Shown in pieces: positions 9,824 to 20,664 of a DNA stretch of 64,000 nucleotides (position 1 is the stretch's first letter; each line of letters begins with the position of its first letter). The notes beneath the pieces are model-generated. The model ran no database searches. It was not told where the DNA came from and was given only the letters and a program-made list of their open reading frames with translations. Position numbers and translations under genes: made by a program. The stretch is from Cotesia glomerata (Eukaryota > Arthropoda > Insecta > Hymenoptera > Braconidae), in assembly GCF_020080835.1 (NCBI RefSeq), contig NC_058166.1, forward strand, positions 7,202,000 through 7,265,999, written 5' to 3'.

Positions 9824-10792
9824 ATGTCTTGCATACTTTGCTTCGGTGATATTGAAGATGCAGCATATGCTGTTAAATCAGGTGATGACTGTAAACAAAA
9901 ACATAAATTCCACGTCACGTCTGCCAAAATAAAATACAATCTCCAATCTTCAAGTGAGGTTGTATCTTTTATTAAAAATAAATGCCCAGCATGCGTTGAA
10001 ACAAATTTTATGGTGGTTATGTCATCTTTTCAAATGCAACTTTCAAAATTAAGCAAACTAGATAAACTAGATGGACTTGAGAACTCAGCGAAGTCAATGC
10101 ATGAAAAAATTGACTCTATACAAAGGCAACAGGAAGATTTAATTAACAAGTTTAGAGATTTAGAACATAGAGTAGCGACCTTGGAAAAACATGAAAGCTC
10201 TAATGAACTCAGAGAAATATCGGAAAAGGTATTAAAGACAGCTGAAGTTATAAACAAAAGTAACTTTGAATTACGTGCATTACAGATTGAATCTGATTCA
10301 TTAGCCGATGAAATTGCGATTTCTGGATTATCGGAATCTCCAAATGAGAATATACGATCGGTTGCTAACAATTTGTTACAATATTTGGATATACCAGTTG
10401 TCGACTCATGTGTCAAACTTGTTAAGAGGATAGGTAAACCTATGGAACAGACGTCCGGGCGTGTAAATCAGCGACAGCGTGATGTCCTAATCAAGTTTGA
10501 ATCTAAAAATATTGTTAATGACATAATATCAAAGGCTAAGACCAAAACTATACCTGGTAATGCACTAATTAAGAATTCTAACTTCCCTGCGGACCCTGTG
10601 CGTGTACATCGAAGACACCCGTCATCTCTGTACAAATTTAGGCAACTTATTCTTAAAGAATTTAACAAATTATCTCCAAAAAATGTTTGGATTACAGCAT
10701 CGTCAGTGTTTGTACGGTTTTCCTCGGAAAAACCACCACTAAAATTACTTCCGTCTTCTGGAATGGAAATACTTCGCAAAAATCTCGAATAA
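9824..10792 (+). CDS. LINE ORF1 protein (zinc finger, coiled coil, RRM-like)
   Basis: 322 residues. N-terminal Cys/His cluster (CILCFGD near residue 3, KCPACVE near 54) looks like a PHD- or RING-like finger, as in ORF1p of several CR1-group LINEs. Residues ~75-135 form a coiled coil (heptads through EKIDSIQRQQEDLINKF). Residues ~160-300 resemble the RRM-like and C-terminal nucleic-acid-binding part of L1/CR1 ORF1p (IAISGLSES, RDVLIKFES). Expected role: RNA binding and assembly of the retrotransposition particle. Start ATG follows a short leader. It ends in TAA at 10790, after which ORF2 continues in the same frame. Confidence 0.75.
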   Translation: MSCILCFGDIEDAAYAVKSGDDCKQKHKFHVTSAKIKYNLQSSSEVVSFIKNKCPACVETNFMVVMSSFQMQLSKLSKLDKLDGLENSAKSMHEKIDSIQRQQEDLINKFRDLEHRVATLEKHESSNELREISEKVLKTAEVINKSNFELRALQIESDSLADEIAISGLSESPNENIRSVANNLLQYLDIPVVDSCVKLVKRIGKPMEQTSGRVNQRQRDVLIKFESKNIVNDIISKAKTKTIPGNALIKNSNFPADPVRVHRRHPSSLYKFRQLILKEFNKLSPKNVWITASSVFVRFSSEKPPLKLLPSSGMEILRKNLE

Positions 10793-13619
10793 CATAATCT
10801 ACTATCATCACCGCACACTAGTCACTGGAGTCAATCATCATTAACTGGCTACAAAGAATCATTGAACATTTGTCATATCAATATTCGTTCACTACACAGC
10901 AACTTCAATCAATTTAAAGAGTTTTTTAGGATACATGACTTCGACATAATCACTGTTTCTGAAACGTGGCTTAATTCAAATATATCTGATGCTCAGTTTT
11001 CACTTCCTTCTTTCAAATTATACAGAAATGATAGAACCAATAAACGTGGTGGAGGAGTAGCAATATATGTTAAATGCAGTCTTTCATCGCGCTATGTTTT
11101 AGGCTCAATATACACAGAAAATAAAACTGAATATTTATTGGTGGAAGTCTGGCATTCTACAAGGCATAAATTACTAGTTGGTGCAGTATATAATCCTCCT
11201 TTATCAGATTGTCTAGATCACCTTGAAATTGACTTGGATGAAATCATGTCTCATTATAAGCATGTAATGATCCTGGGAGATTTTAACATCGATATGAACA
11301 TTGCAAACAATAAGTCAGACTACTTACTCGAATTCGGTAGCTGCTTAGGATTACAACTAATAAACTATAACCCAACTCATCATACTCTTGCTTCACACAC
11401 TTGGATTGACCATTGTCTGGTAAATAATCTAGACTTTGTGCTATCATCTAAACAATCAAGTGAACCATTTTTGGCTGATCATGACTTGATTTCCATCCAA
11501 TATAATTACAATGTTCCTAACAACAATAAAAGAAAACTATAGAAAAGAAATTGGAATCGAATTGACACCAATAGACTCGATCTGCTATGTGCTAATTTAA
11601 ACATTTCAACTCTTGAAGACGCTAGTTCAGTGGACGAAATGAATAATATCTTACATAATATGATTGGCGATGTTATTGATAATGTTGCACCGTGGATCAC
11701 TTCAGAAATTAAAAACCTACAACGTCGTCGTTCAAAATTATACAGAATTTTCACTAGAACTGGCTTCGCCTATAAAGAGTACGCTAATCTACGTAAGATA
11801 ATAAAATCGAGAATAATTACAGCAAAGAAAAACTATTTTGATATGCGTATCAATACCTGTAAGAACTCTAAATCGCTTTGGAACGACTTCAGAAATCTCG
11901 GTTTAATAAGACGTTTTGATTCCGTAATACCTTCTGATTTGGATCTGTGTGGACTGAATGACTATTTTGTAAACTGTGCAACATTTATGAGTGATGACAT
12001 TGATTATGATTATCTAGATAGCTGTACAATCAAATGTGACAGATCATTTAACTTTAAAGAATTGGACAATCTTAATGTTAGGAGTGCAATTATGAGATTA
12101 AGTTCAGGTGCTATTGGTCCAGATGGTTTCACAATAAAAACATATAAAGTCTTACTTCCATATTTTTTGAATTCCATTACTGATTTATTTAATTACTCAT
12201 TAAGTTCTGGTCGCTTTCCGTCTGCTTGGAAGCAGTCATATATTATACCACTACCTAAAACTCGCAATGCATCTAATAATTCTGATTTTAGACCGATATC
12301 GCTGCTATGTACATTATCGAAAGCGCTTGAAAGATGTGTGTACGATCAAATCTTGACATTCGTAACAGATAATGACATTATTGATAGGTACCAAACTGCA
12401 TTTAAGATCGGCATGAACACACAGGATGCTTTACTGAGACTTTGTGACGACATTAGACTAGGGATCGACCAATCCATGGTTACGATTGCAGTATTTTTCG
12501 ATTTCAGTAAAGCATTCGACTCTGTTGTTTACGACATTTTGGTTTATAAATTAAAAGCTATGGGCTTCAGCGATGTAGTTTTAAATTGGATTGTGTCATA
12601 TTTAAAAGGCAGACTTCAGGCTGTTATTAATAATAATACTAATGATAAATCAAACTGGAATGATATTTTAAATGGCGTACCTCAAGGCAGTGTACTTGGC
12701 CCATTATTATATTCTTTATATGTATCGGATTTAGGTTCACTTCTTAAACAATGCAATCATTTATTTTATGCGGACGATCTAGTAATATATTTGAAATGTA
12801 AACTTAACGAAATTCCATACTCTGTTATTACTCTCAATGATGAAATTAAATTAATTAATAATTGGTGTGACAAAAATGGTCTAAAATTAAATGCCTGTAA
12901 AACAAAAAGCAGCAATTTTTGGAAGTGTATTTAAAGTTGACGATGAATTACGTAATTTAGCGCCTAAAATTAAGATAAATTCCATAGAAATTAACTTCTC
13001 TAAATCAGTAAAATACCTAGGAGTAATCTTAGATGATAGATTATCATGGTCTGAACAAGTAAATGATGTATGTTATAGATGTATGAGAACTCTTGCACAA
13101 TTAAAAATGTATGGTAACATTTTTAATTTACGCGCAAGGAAAAAACTTGTTATCACTTTAATACGGCCTATCTTTGATTACTGTGCTGCAGTTTATAGCG
13201 ATATAACTGCACAACAACAGCTTAAAATGCAAAGAAAGTTAAATTCCTGTGTGCACTATATTTTTAAAATAAACAGATACGAACATGTTACTCCGTATTA
13301 CCGTGATTTAGGCTGGCTTACACTTAAAACTAGACGTGAATTCTTTTATTGCTGCTTGATTTACAAGGCAATTAAAATGCGTCAGATGCCTCTATTTCAT
13401 AGGGAATTACTTACAATTGAACCTAGATTCCGGAGAGGCGATGATAGACAAGACTTATTAGTACTTCCTAACTGTAATAGTGTTAAATATGATAAGTCGT
13501 TCATTGTTAGCGCAATAAGGGCGTGGAATAAACTACCAATAGACTGTACAAATGAATGTATTTTTAAGGAATTTCGGAGTTCATGCTTTAATTTCTATCT
13601 GTCGAATTTAAAAGAATAA
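10793..13619 (+). pseudogene. LINE ORF2: endonuclease and reverse transcriptase, broken
   Basis: Endonuclease motifs: HINIRSL (substrate side), SETWL (catalytic Glu), RGGGVAIYV, GDFNID and ADHDLI. Reverse transcriptase motifs: FRPISLL, FDFSKAFDS, GVPQGSVLGP and FYADDLV (YADD near 12767). The reading frame is the same as ORF1 and there is no ATG before the endonuclease. A TAG at 11540-11542 interrupts the linker after the endonuclease, and a shift to another frame occurs between about 12895 and 12930, so the 3' third (12891-13619) is out of frame. Domain order and the absence of RNase H fit Jockey/CR1 clades. Confidence 0.85.
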
Positions 13620-13835
13620 CTGATTGATTGATAAATGATTGATAAATGTGTAATGATGTGATAATGATAGTGCATTATTATTTACTTTTTACTTTTTACT
13701 TTTTATATTTTATATATGATTATAAATTTATACCATATACTTTTTGTATTAAATAATTGTATCTGTGATGGCCGCAAGGAGCCTAGACTCCATGGCCAAA
13801 TAACAATAAATAAATAAAATAAATAAATATATACA

Positions 13836-14339
13836 TATATACACATATATATTTTATTATATAAGTTATTAGTAAAATAAATCATGAGCCGAATTATTTT
13901 ACATTTTTAATAATAAATTTAAACTATGCACCTCGTTAATATCATTTTTAATTTTTTTTTTTTTTTTTTTTTATTTTTTTTAAATTTTTATATCGTGTTT
14001 ATAATTTAAATTTGAGTAGTTAAATTACTTTAAATCTTTAATTATTGATAGTAGTTTTGAATTATACATCTCGTTAATGAAATTATTTTCAATTTAAAGT
14101 TTTTCATGTCATGCTTAGTAAGCATTGCTTATAATTTGAATAAAATTTTCTAATTTTATTAAATTATATTGAATCAAAATTTATTTTTGTTCAAATCATT
14201 CGTTTATTTTTGTTTTAATTATATTAATAGACTTTTCATTCTTTCTCAAATAATTATCAACTTTATTGTGTGCTTCTAGTAAATTATCCCACGTGAATAA
14301 TTTTATATTTAATTTAAATAGGTTTTTTACTTACGTGTA
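13836..14339. other. AT-rich stretch, nothing recognised
   Basis: Poly-T run near 13945-13975 and repeated 'aattatacatctcgttaat / actatgcacctcgttaat' phrases about 130 bp apart (13921 and 14056), which suggest a weak tandem duplication. No coding frame. Confidence 0.4.
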
Positions 14340-14715
14340 GATGGATTATCGGTCGTTTTGGACGTATTATCGTTCGAACCCATCTTCACTTATTCAATTT
14401 GATTTTCACTTCGTTAATTAACACTTCGTTAATTCTTGAAATAGATTCAAATTGTATAAATTCGCGCAGTGGAGGCGTGCTGGTCCTATAACCTGACGGA
14501 GGTATGGATCAAAAGTAAAAACATAGATAGTTAGAGTATAAGGTTGTAGTTTATTCAAGACACTCGTTTATCGCAGTACACACTAAGGGATCTCGCAAGA
14601 GAGTGAGTACGTACCCAAAAACACTTAGGGGTACAGTACTAGTTCTAGAAGGGAGGGGGATGCGGCCCAAAGGCGCATGTAAGACGATAAGTGTAGGCGC
14701 AATGTATTTCCAACA
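14340..14715 (-). mobile_element. 5' fragment of a copia element: LTR, primer site, gag start
   Basis: On the minus strand: an LTR of about 222 bp (14715 to 14494) that begins TGTTGGAAATACATTG and ends in ...CGTCA; then a primer site; then at 14383 an ATG with a short gag-like start (MGSNDNTSKTTDN), after which the frame closes near 14340. The LTR inner edge (TGACGGAGG-TATGGATC on plus) resembles that of the copia element at 27131 (TGTAGGAAGTTATGGAT). Everything downstream of the gag start is missing. Confidence 0.65.
14464..14493 (-). promoter_or_regulatory. Copia primer-binding site complementary to 5' half of tRNA-iMet
   Basis: The plus strand reads gcgcagtgga ggcgtgctgg tcctataacc, which agrees at about 26 of 30 positions with the D-stem-to-anticodon region of eukaryotic initiator tRNA-Met. 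The drosophilid copia element is known to prime from a 5' half fragment of this tRNA cut in the anticodon loop. The match here ends just past the anticodon, right at the LTR edge, as that mechanism needs. It is not a tRNA gene: only the 5' half is present. Confidence 0.65.
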
Positions 14716-15912
14716 ACTATGCTAAACAAAAAAATTGTTATTGAAATAAATTTTATGTGACTGACAAATTATTTGACTTGATATAAGTGTACTCATATTA
14801 ATATGTAATTGTGATATAAATAACGAAAAATCAATTTCAGTTTCGAGAAAACTGCTTTTTTTTAAATGTCGAGAGTAGAGCACAACCTCAACGCTTCGCT
14901 TATGAGGCGTGCAATTACACTTTTGCACAGGTGGTATGACGAAACAGAGAATAACAAATTTTTATTTTTTTTGGTATTCCAGCAGTTCCGCAATCTTTAA
15001 AAATCACTGATATCTCCTGACCCTGTTGTTTTTTGTGAAATTATTAATAAAAAAATTGGGTAAACAAAAGTAACCATTAGTAAATTCTTTAACTTTAAGT
15101 TTTCGTTTATTCAAGAGAATAATAATGTGAAAAGCTTCGGTTTCATCTATAGATCACATTAAGAAGATCCTCTCCACAATCCTTTCTCAATTCTTTCCTA
15201 CCAATTATCCTGTTACGTGAATGTTAGAACGCTTCACGTAATAATTACCGTAACTCCTATTCTTTCCCGCTTCACAGCATTATTTAAATTTGTTGTTTCT
15301 ATAGATTGAAAATTGTTGAGTTTGTTGCATTTTACGAACATAATTTTTCAAAGCAATATATATATATATATGTCGGATTAGCGTTGGGTTGAGAAGGGCG
15401 CATACTATTATTATTATCTTGAGACATTTTATTATTTAATCACAATATCTAGATGACACAAATATCGTACAACTTTATTAATACACAATTATAGTTTCTT
15501 GTAACAATGTTTTACTTAAGCGTAGCACACACACACGCATACACACACAATGTTATCTAGTCACTACACTAAAAGTATAATTATGGTACAATATTATTAT
15601 TTGAAATTTATTAACAATTATAATTTATTTAATACACTGAACTAGCTTAATATGAACAATATTAACAAATAAGATATCGTTAATGTTAAACGCGTTAGAA
15701 ATAATAAAATGAGCGACGAACTTGGATGAAAGAGAACGAATCCACGGTCAGAAGGACAGCAACAATCAGTTATCGCTCACTGTTCAGAAGGAGAACTGGC
15801 TCTTCACTCAAGAAACCTTATTTTTCAATCCCGTAGCTCCTTGCCTAGGTAATTATTCTGAAAAAAATGTGCAAGCTACGTTTTGCAGTTGTACATTCCG
15901 AAGATGTACACT
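14716..15912. other. Intergenic stretch with microsatellites up to the assembly gap
   Basis: A short TA run near 15355-15372 and a CA-rich run near 15527-15550. The frame near 15722-15912 has some protein-like composition but no domain and no support, so I do not call it. No RNA gene or splice pattern is evident. The first N gap follows. Confidence 0.45.
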
Positions 15913-16012
15913 NNNNNNNNNNNNNNNNNNNNNNNNNNNNNNNNNNNNNNNNNNNNNNNNNNNNNNNNNNNNNNNNNNNNNNNNNNNNNNNNNNNNNNNN
16001 NNNNNNNNNNNN
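15913..16012. other. Assembly gap (100 N)
   Basis: Exactly 100 N, the conventional placeholder for a gap of unknown size. Sequences either side need not be adjacent. Confidence 0.95.
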
Positions 16013-16145
16013 TAATAGTATCTTGGCAAACATTAAAACACCGTTCACATTGTTCAACACTCACTTGGTTAGATTTTAAATCGTTATAAGATTCAGACAC
16101 TGTATCCACCAGGCTGTGAATAGCTTCTATTATTTGTTGAGACAT
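16013..16145 (-). CDS. N-terminal fragment of an unknown helical protein, cut by the gap
   Basis: From ATG 16145 the minus strand reads about 44 codons into the gap: MSQQIIEAIHSLVDTV, then SVEQCERCFNVCQ. The pattern (amphipathic helix, then a Cys-containing EQC-RCFNV motif) is loosely like the first helices of MLKL/RPW8-type four-helix-bundle domains, but 44 residues are too few to decide. No promoter or partner exon is visible. Confidence 0.3.
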
Positions 16146-16874
16146 ATTCGCAAAAAATAATTTGCAAAATAACAACTTAATACTAGTATCAATCACTAAC
16201 AATTGTTAATAATTTGCAAAAAATTTGCAATAAAATTCGCAAAAATTAATTTAATGCTTGTATAAATCACTAATGCTTGTATAAATCAAACTTTTTAAAT
16301 CATATGATATACGCTAGATGTGAGATTCAATTTCTTTTTGATTGAGATATGTAAAGTGTAAGATTCAAACTTCTTCTGTAAGTCAAGGAAGTAATCTCAG
16401 AATATTTATATAAAAAATTATGCGTCCATGATATACATATACATTCATAAATGTATGCATATATGAGTAAAATAATAGTAAGACCACCCATGATTAATAA
16501 GAAACGTTACAGTACATGTGATGACAGATTTACAATGCCGAAAATTTTTCTTATGCTCCAAGTATCAAGTGTCAATGATTCAATATGACCGTTGGTACCG
16601 CATGAACATTTTAAAATAATCAAATGTTGAAATATAAGAATCTATACGATTGATAAAATAATGTATTTAATCAAACCAAGATTTGCAGTTCTAAGAATGC
16701 TAATAAAATTTTTTAAATTATTAAACGATCATGATTATTGTAAACTCAATTTTAACTAATTAATCTTATGTTTTTGTAATAATAATAATAATAATAATAA
16801 TAATATTAATAATAATAATAAATGGAAATAATAATAGGGATGAAATAAATAAAAATTTATTAATATTTAATTTA
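16146..16874. other. AT-rich stretch with an AAT microsatellite
   Basis: (AAT)n near 16777-16820. Two small direct repeats (cttgtataaatcactaatgcttgtataaatca) at about 16257-16288. No gene recognised. Confidence 0.5.
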
Positions 16875-17236
16875 TTATCACAAAAATATTTCGAATAGTG
16901 CTTTCGACAGTCGGAGTAATTTCTAAAAAAAAAATTTTTTTTATGATTAAAAAAACAAAAGTTTGTTCAGATCTTAGTTAAATAATTTGTTTTTTAAAAA
17001 ATATTTTTTTCAAGTTTTTATGTGTATAGAACTATAATACATAAGGCCCACTGTTTTACGTCTGACCGATCGTAAAATTTTCCATCTCACTCGAATTTCT
17101 CTTTAACATAGGCATGTGTTGAAAAACTTAAATTTAATAGATCATATTTTCATTTTTACTCAAGACGTTTCAAGTGAGCAGTTGTAAGTTTTAGTGAGTT
17201 CTTTTTTTGTGAATTTTTTGTGCGTGTTAACGTTAG
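16875..17236 (+). repeat. Terminal inverted repeat, left arm
   Basis: Inverted copy of 18905-19264. Differences include gtgagcag versus gtgaacag and tgtatagaac versus tgtgtagaac. The inner edge is near cgtgttaacgtta, a short palindrome (GTTAACGTTA). Confidence 0.8.
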
Positions 17237-18292
17237 AATAATAATAAGATTTAAAAAAATCATAAACTTACATCCATTTTTTTCTTATGAAAAATATTAC
17301 ACTTTTTCCGAATAAACTTAGAAAAAACAATATTGCACTTTTAACTATATTTTTTTAATATTTGAGAAATATTGTTTATCAACTTAGTACTTTTTAACTA
17401 TAGCAGTATGAGAATGTAATATAAAAAATTTATCTGATGCTTATTCCAAGCAGAAGACTTATGAAGTGAGACGAAAAATTATTAAGCATGATTAAATTGT
17501 ATTATAAACATTTAAGAAGAATTTTTTGATATCAATATTTTAAATGGGAGAAAAGAATAAGCATGGAAAACTATAGATGAGTGTGTATGAGAGCGAGAGA
17601 GAGAGAGAGATAGTTTTTACGATCACTGAAATATAACACCTAGCTCACTCAAGTAATATTAATAATGATGAAAAATAATATCATTATTAATAATAATTTT
17701 TAAAAGATAGTAATAATAAAAACAAAAAATTCATTTAAAAAATTGTTTTTTATTAAAAAAATTGTAAAAATTTCCATCATGGATACAATTGCTAATCTAA
17801 TTGTCTCGATGCAATATTAATAATAATAATAATATAAATAATAATAATAATAATATAAATAATAATAATAAGAACTTACCGTCTCAGAATTATTTTTCAT
17901 AAATTAATAATAATGAAATTAATAATAATAAGAACTTACCGTCTCAGAATTATTTTTTCATAAATGAATAATAATATTAATAATAATATTAATGATAATA
18001 ATACTAATAATGTGAGGATAATATGAGGATAATATAAGGATAACATAAGGATATAAAAATATTGAAAAATTTATTTAAAAAAAAATATTAAAAATTTATT
18101 CAAAAAAATATATTCAAAAAATATATTCAAAAAATATATTGAAAAAAATTATTTTAAAAATAATATGAAATATATAAAAATTATTTAAAAACTTAAATTT
18201 AAAAATAATGTTGATGATGATTACTGTGAACAAAAAAAATTTTATATTTTATTAATATTATTTTTTTTAATTTAAAAAAAAAAAATACTTAC

Positions 18293-18887
18293 AAATGCTG
18301 CGTTATCCTTAAACAGCTCCCGGAGGTGAAAGCTGTATGCATACTCCATGTCATACTGTGAACAAAATTTAGTTGGTCAATTTTTATATTCATTATTATT
18401 TATTAAAATTTAAAAAAATACTTACATGTTCTTCATTATATTCGAACATATCCTTGATGCGGAAACAATCTTCCTTTTCAATCTCATCTTCGCCATCTTC
18501 ATTATACCCAAGAAGGTATTCATAAGTTGTTCTATCCCATCTACGTTTTACTTGGATCCATCGTCGCCAACCTCCGAAATCCATCCCATCGAATAATTTG
18601 ATAGGGATCGGAGAATAATGCAACATAAAATTGACATACTGTTTTTGCCTGTATGTCAATCGATTCCATATTAGTGGAACTCTATCCACAATAATCGAAT
18701 TGGATGCTAATTCCCCATTAGCAATATCACTGTTCTCATCTAATTCGAATAAATTTTTGATGTGTAGCGATTGGTCTTGCCAAACGCCGCCTTTTTTTAA
18801 GTATTTTCTAATATCCTTGCGAACTCGCAACTCACGAATAAGCTCTTCTTTTAATATTTCAACTATTGCAAGGATTGTTAAATACAT
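18293..18887 (-). CDS. Two or more exon gene inside the TIR element, unknown product
   Basis: Exon 1 runs from ATG 18887 to 18426 (154 codons), ending at a GTAAGTA donor. Exon 2 (18355-18293) follows a TTTTGTTCACAG acceptor, adds 21 codons in frame and ends at another GTAAGTA donor, so more exons are expected toward 17.9 kb, where donor-like GGTAAGTTC occurs twice (near 17875 and 17935). The protein starts with a helical segment (ILAIVEILKEELIREL), then WRRWIQVKRRWDR and an acidic stretch (NEDGEDEIEKED). No known transposase motif is visible. The start lies at the inner edge of the right TIR, so the TIR probably carries the promoter. Confidence 0.5.
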
Positions 18888-18904
18888 TTTTCTTGAGTGT
18901 ATTT

Positions 18905-19264
18905 TAACGTTAACACGCACAAAAAATTCACAAAAAAAAACTCACTAAAACTTACAACTGTTCACTTGAAACGTCTTGAGTAAAAATGAAAATATGATCT
19001 ATTAAATTTAAGTTTTTCAACACATGCCTATGTTAAAGAGAAATTCGAGTGAGATGGAAAATTTTACGATCGGTCAGACGTAAAACAGTGGGCCTTATGT
19101 ATTATAGTTCTACACACATAAAAACTTGAAAAAAATATTTTTTAAAAAACAAATTATTTAACTAAGATCTGAACAAACTTTTGTTTTTTTAATCATAAAA
19201 AAAATTTTTTTTTTAGAAATTACTCCGACTGTCGAAAGCACTATTCGAAATATTTTTGTGATAA
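18905..19264 (-). repeat. Terminal inverted repeat, right arm
   Basis: Inverted copy of 16875-17236, ending ...ATATTTTTGTGATAA followed by TA. The unknown gene begins just inside this arm. Confidence 0.8.
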
Positions 19265-19669
19265 TAGTAGATGAACAGGGGGACTTTACCCCCTCGGTAA
19301 AACAGATTGTGGGTTCTGATCCGAACTATTTACCGACAGGTGGTAAGTGATATTTGCGATTTTCGGTAGGTATCTGCTTTACCAACGGTCGGTAATTTAC
19401 CGTCGGTCGATGCGTTGCCGGTATTTTTTGTCGACTGTCGGTGTTGGGGGGGGGGTAAGTCAGCCATTTCGGGCCGACGTAAGTCCGCCATTTCTGGCCG
19501 ACTCCGCCTCAGCCCTTTATTGCTATTTTGCAGTCGCAATTACGCCTTACTTTTTTGGGAAAAAGGAGGGGATTCCACCATTTTTTGGCTAACTTCGCCA
19601 CAACTATTCAATTTATAAATCTTCATTTGGTTAGTGTATTTTGAGAGCTTCAAGTACAACTTTCAAACC
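19265..19669. other. Promoter-like stretch with GGTCGGTAA motifs and a 24-bp tandem pair
   Basis: Less AT-rich than its surroundings. ccgacaggtggtaa, ggtcggtaa, accgtcggtc and ctgtcggtg recur between 19330 and 19445. A run of about ten G follows at 19446. gtaagtc(a/c)gccatttc(g/t)ggccgac is repeated twice in tandem near 19456-19503. It sits upstream of the small ORF at 19670. Whether it is a promoter is not shown. Confidence 0.35.
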
Positions 19670-19873
19670 ATGGAGATAGATAATTTGTGTGAACAAGAAA
19701 TTGCATTTTTACGGAATAATCACCCTTTCTGTGAGGATTTTGATGATCTAATAGAAAGATTTTTTGGTGATGTTCCTCCTGAAGATATTGGTAAATTTGT
19801 TAACTGTGTTACGTCCCCACCTGCATTCGCAGATGTCTCTATAGCAAATACGCGCGCTAATTCAAAACTCTAA
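19670..19873 (+). CDS. Small acidic ORF, 67 codons, unknown
   Basis: ATG 19670 sits in an aaccATGG context, good for eukaryotic initiation. The product is acidic (residues FCEDFDDLIERFFGDVPPED) with no known domain. The frame ends in TAA at 19873. It could be a full small protein or the first exon of a lost gene. The stretch 19874-20054 after it is AT-rich and empty. Confidence 0.35.
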   Translation: MEIDNLCEQEIAFLRNNHPFCEDFDDLIERFFGDVPPEDIGKFVNCVTSPPAFADVSIANTRANSKL

Positions 19874-20054
19874 TAATTTCATAAATATTCTTATTTTATA
19901 AATAATATTGTAAAATGATAAGTAAAGAATTCCAAATGTTAAATATTTAATACTAAAATATTAGAAATAGAAAACGATAAGAAAAGTGAAACTCAGCCAA
20001 CACCTGAGTAAACAGAATATTTTTAAGTTCACATTAACATTTTCTTTCGAAGAA

Positions 20055-20645
20055 TGTTAATGGAAAAGCCAGAATGATTCATTGTAAGACAACTAGCGTT
20101 GAGTATGCCAGGTATATTCGAGAACATTCGAGGAATGTTCTAAATAAACAAACGATAAAGAACGCTTGCGTGTCCTGGACTCTGGAGTTGAGTCAGCGTG
20201 CGTCATCCGAGTGGGCCTCGGAAACGCCACGCGCATCAACTCGGGAGAACAGGACATTCGGGGCCCGATACGCAACCCTACTCCTCCTAGGGCGCGGCCC
20301 TTGGACGAGGACATATAAGCAGGGTGCACGGGTAGTTCGAGGCTCTTCTTAATCTTAAAGTTACGCACTTAAGACTCTTCATAACTTATACTTGTCGCGA
20401 GACTATAAATTCCGGTTACGAAATACCATTACGTACTTCACGGCAGTTATCAAATCATATTAATTAAACGTGTATTTTAAATAGTTAAATAAAGTTATTT
20501 GTTAATTAAATTCACCGAAGTTAGTTATTTCGGAGTTAATTCGAGAACCTTCTACTTACGACTCTGGAGGTCGTAACATCTTTATCTCCAGCTCTAGTTG
20601 TTCTACCGGCTACCTACAAACCTGTGAGGAAACCGGGACGTAACA
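20055..20645 (+). repeat. Gypsy 5' LTR (591 bp)
   Basis: Ends ...GGGACGTAACA at 20645, 19 bases before a tRNA-Leu primer site, so the right edge is firm. The left edge TGTTAATGG at 20055 is the best TG start and is less certain. It contains an HSE-like array (20117-20140), a GC-rich stretch (20200-20310) and a TATA box (tataag, 20314). Gag follows at 21137. Confidence 0.65.
20117..20140 (+). promoter_or_regulatory. Heat-shock-element-like array in the gypsy LTR
   Basis: TTC-ga-GAA-ca-TTC (20117-20129) matches the perfect three-unit heat-shock-factor consensus nTTCnnGAAnnTTCn. It is followed one base out of phase by GAA-tg-TTC (20133-20140). It lies about 175 bp upstream of the TATA box at 20314, in the U3 position. 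A further ttcgaagaa lies at 20047. Use by heat-shock factor is inference. Confidence 0.55.
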
Positions 20646-20664
20646 ACTAATAATATAAATAAAT

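Larger units (their letters stand above)
9740..13835 (+). mobile_element. LINE, CR1/Jockey group
   Basis: Two-ORF non-LTR retrotransposon. A 5' leader (cagtgccgagtgccgtcacc near 9767) precedes ORF1 (9824-10792). ORF2 encodes an apurinic-type endonuclease then reverse transcriptase, with no RNase H. The 3' end carries a short tail of aataaataaa units at about 13805-13830. Start and end are estimates because I found no clear target duplication. ORF1 is intact while ORF2 has an internal TAG and a frameshift, so this copy cannot move by itself unless the ORF1/ORF2 stop is tolerated and the two lesions are sequencing errors. Confidence 0.8.
16875..19264 (-). mobile_element. 2.4-kb DNA element with ~360-bp terminal inverted repeats, family unknown
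   Basis: The arms 16875-17236 and 18905-19264 are inverted copies that differ at only a few bases, beginning TTATCACAAAAATATTTCG. TA flanks both ends (16873-16874 and 19265-19266), so a TA target is possible. The interior is AT-rich with AAT and GA microsatellites and holds a spliced minus-strand gene (18293-18887). Near-identical arms mean recent activity or conversion. I do not recognise a transposase, so it may be non-autonomous or belong to an undescribed family. Confidence 0.65.

Noticed and set aside
14461..14505. Partial initiator tRNA-Met gene
   Set aside because: Only the 5' half is present, it ends at an LTR edge and a gag start lies just beyond. A copia primer site explains it better.
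15380..15900. LTR of a further retroelement before the first gap
   Set aside because: The wording is suggestive of an LTR but I found no matching copy, primer site or terminal TG...CA pair.
20074..20368. ~90-codon frames on both strands in the gypsy LTR
   Set aside because: Both lie in the GC-rich U3/R part with a TATA box; regulatory DNA, not coding.
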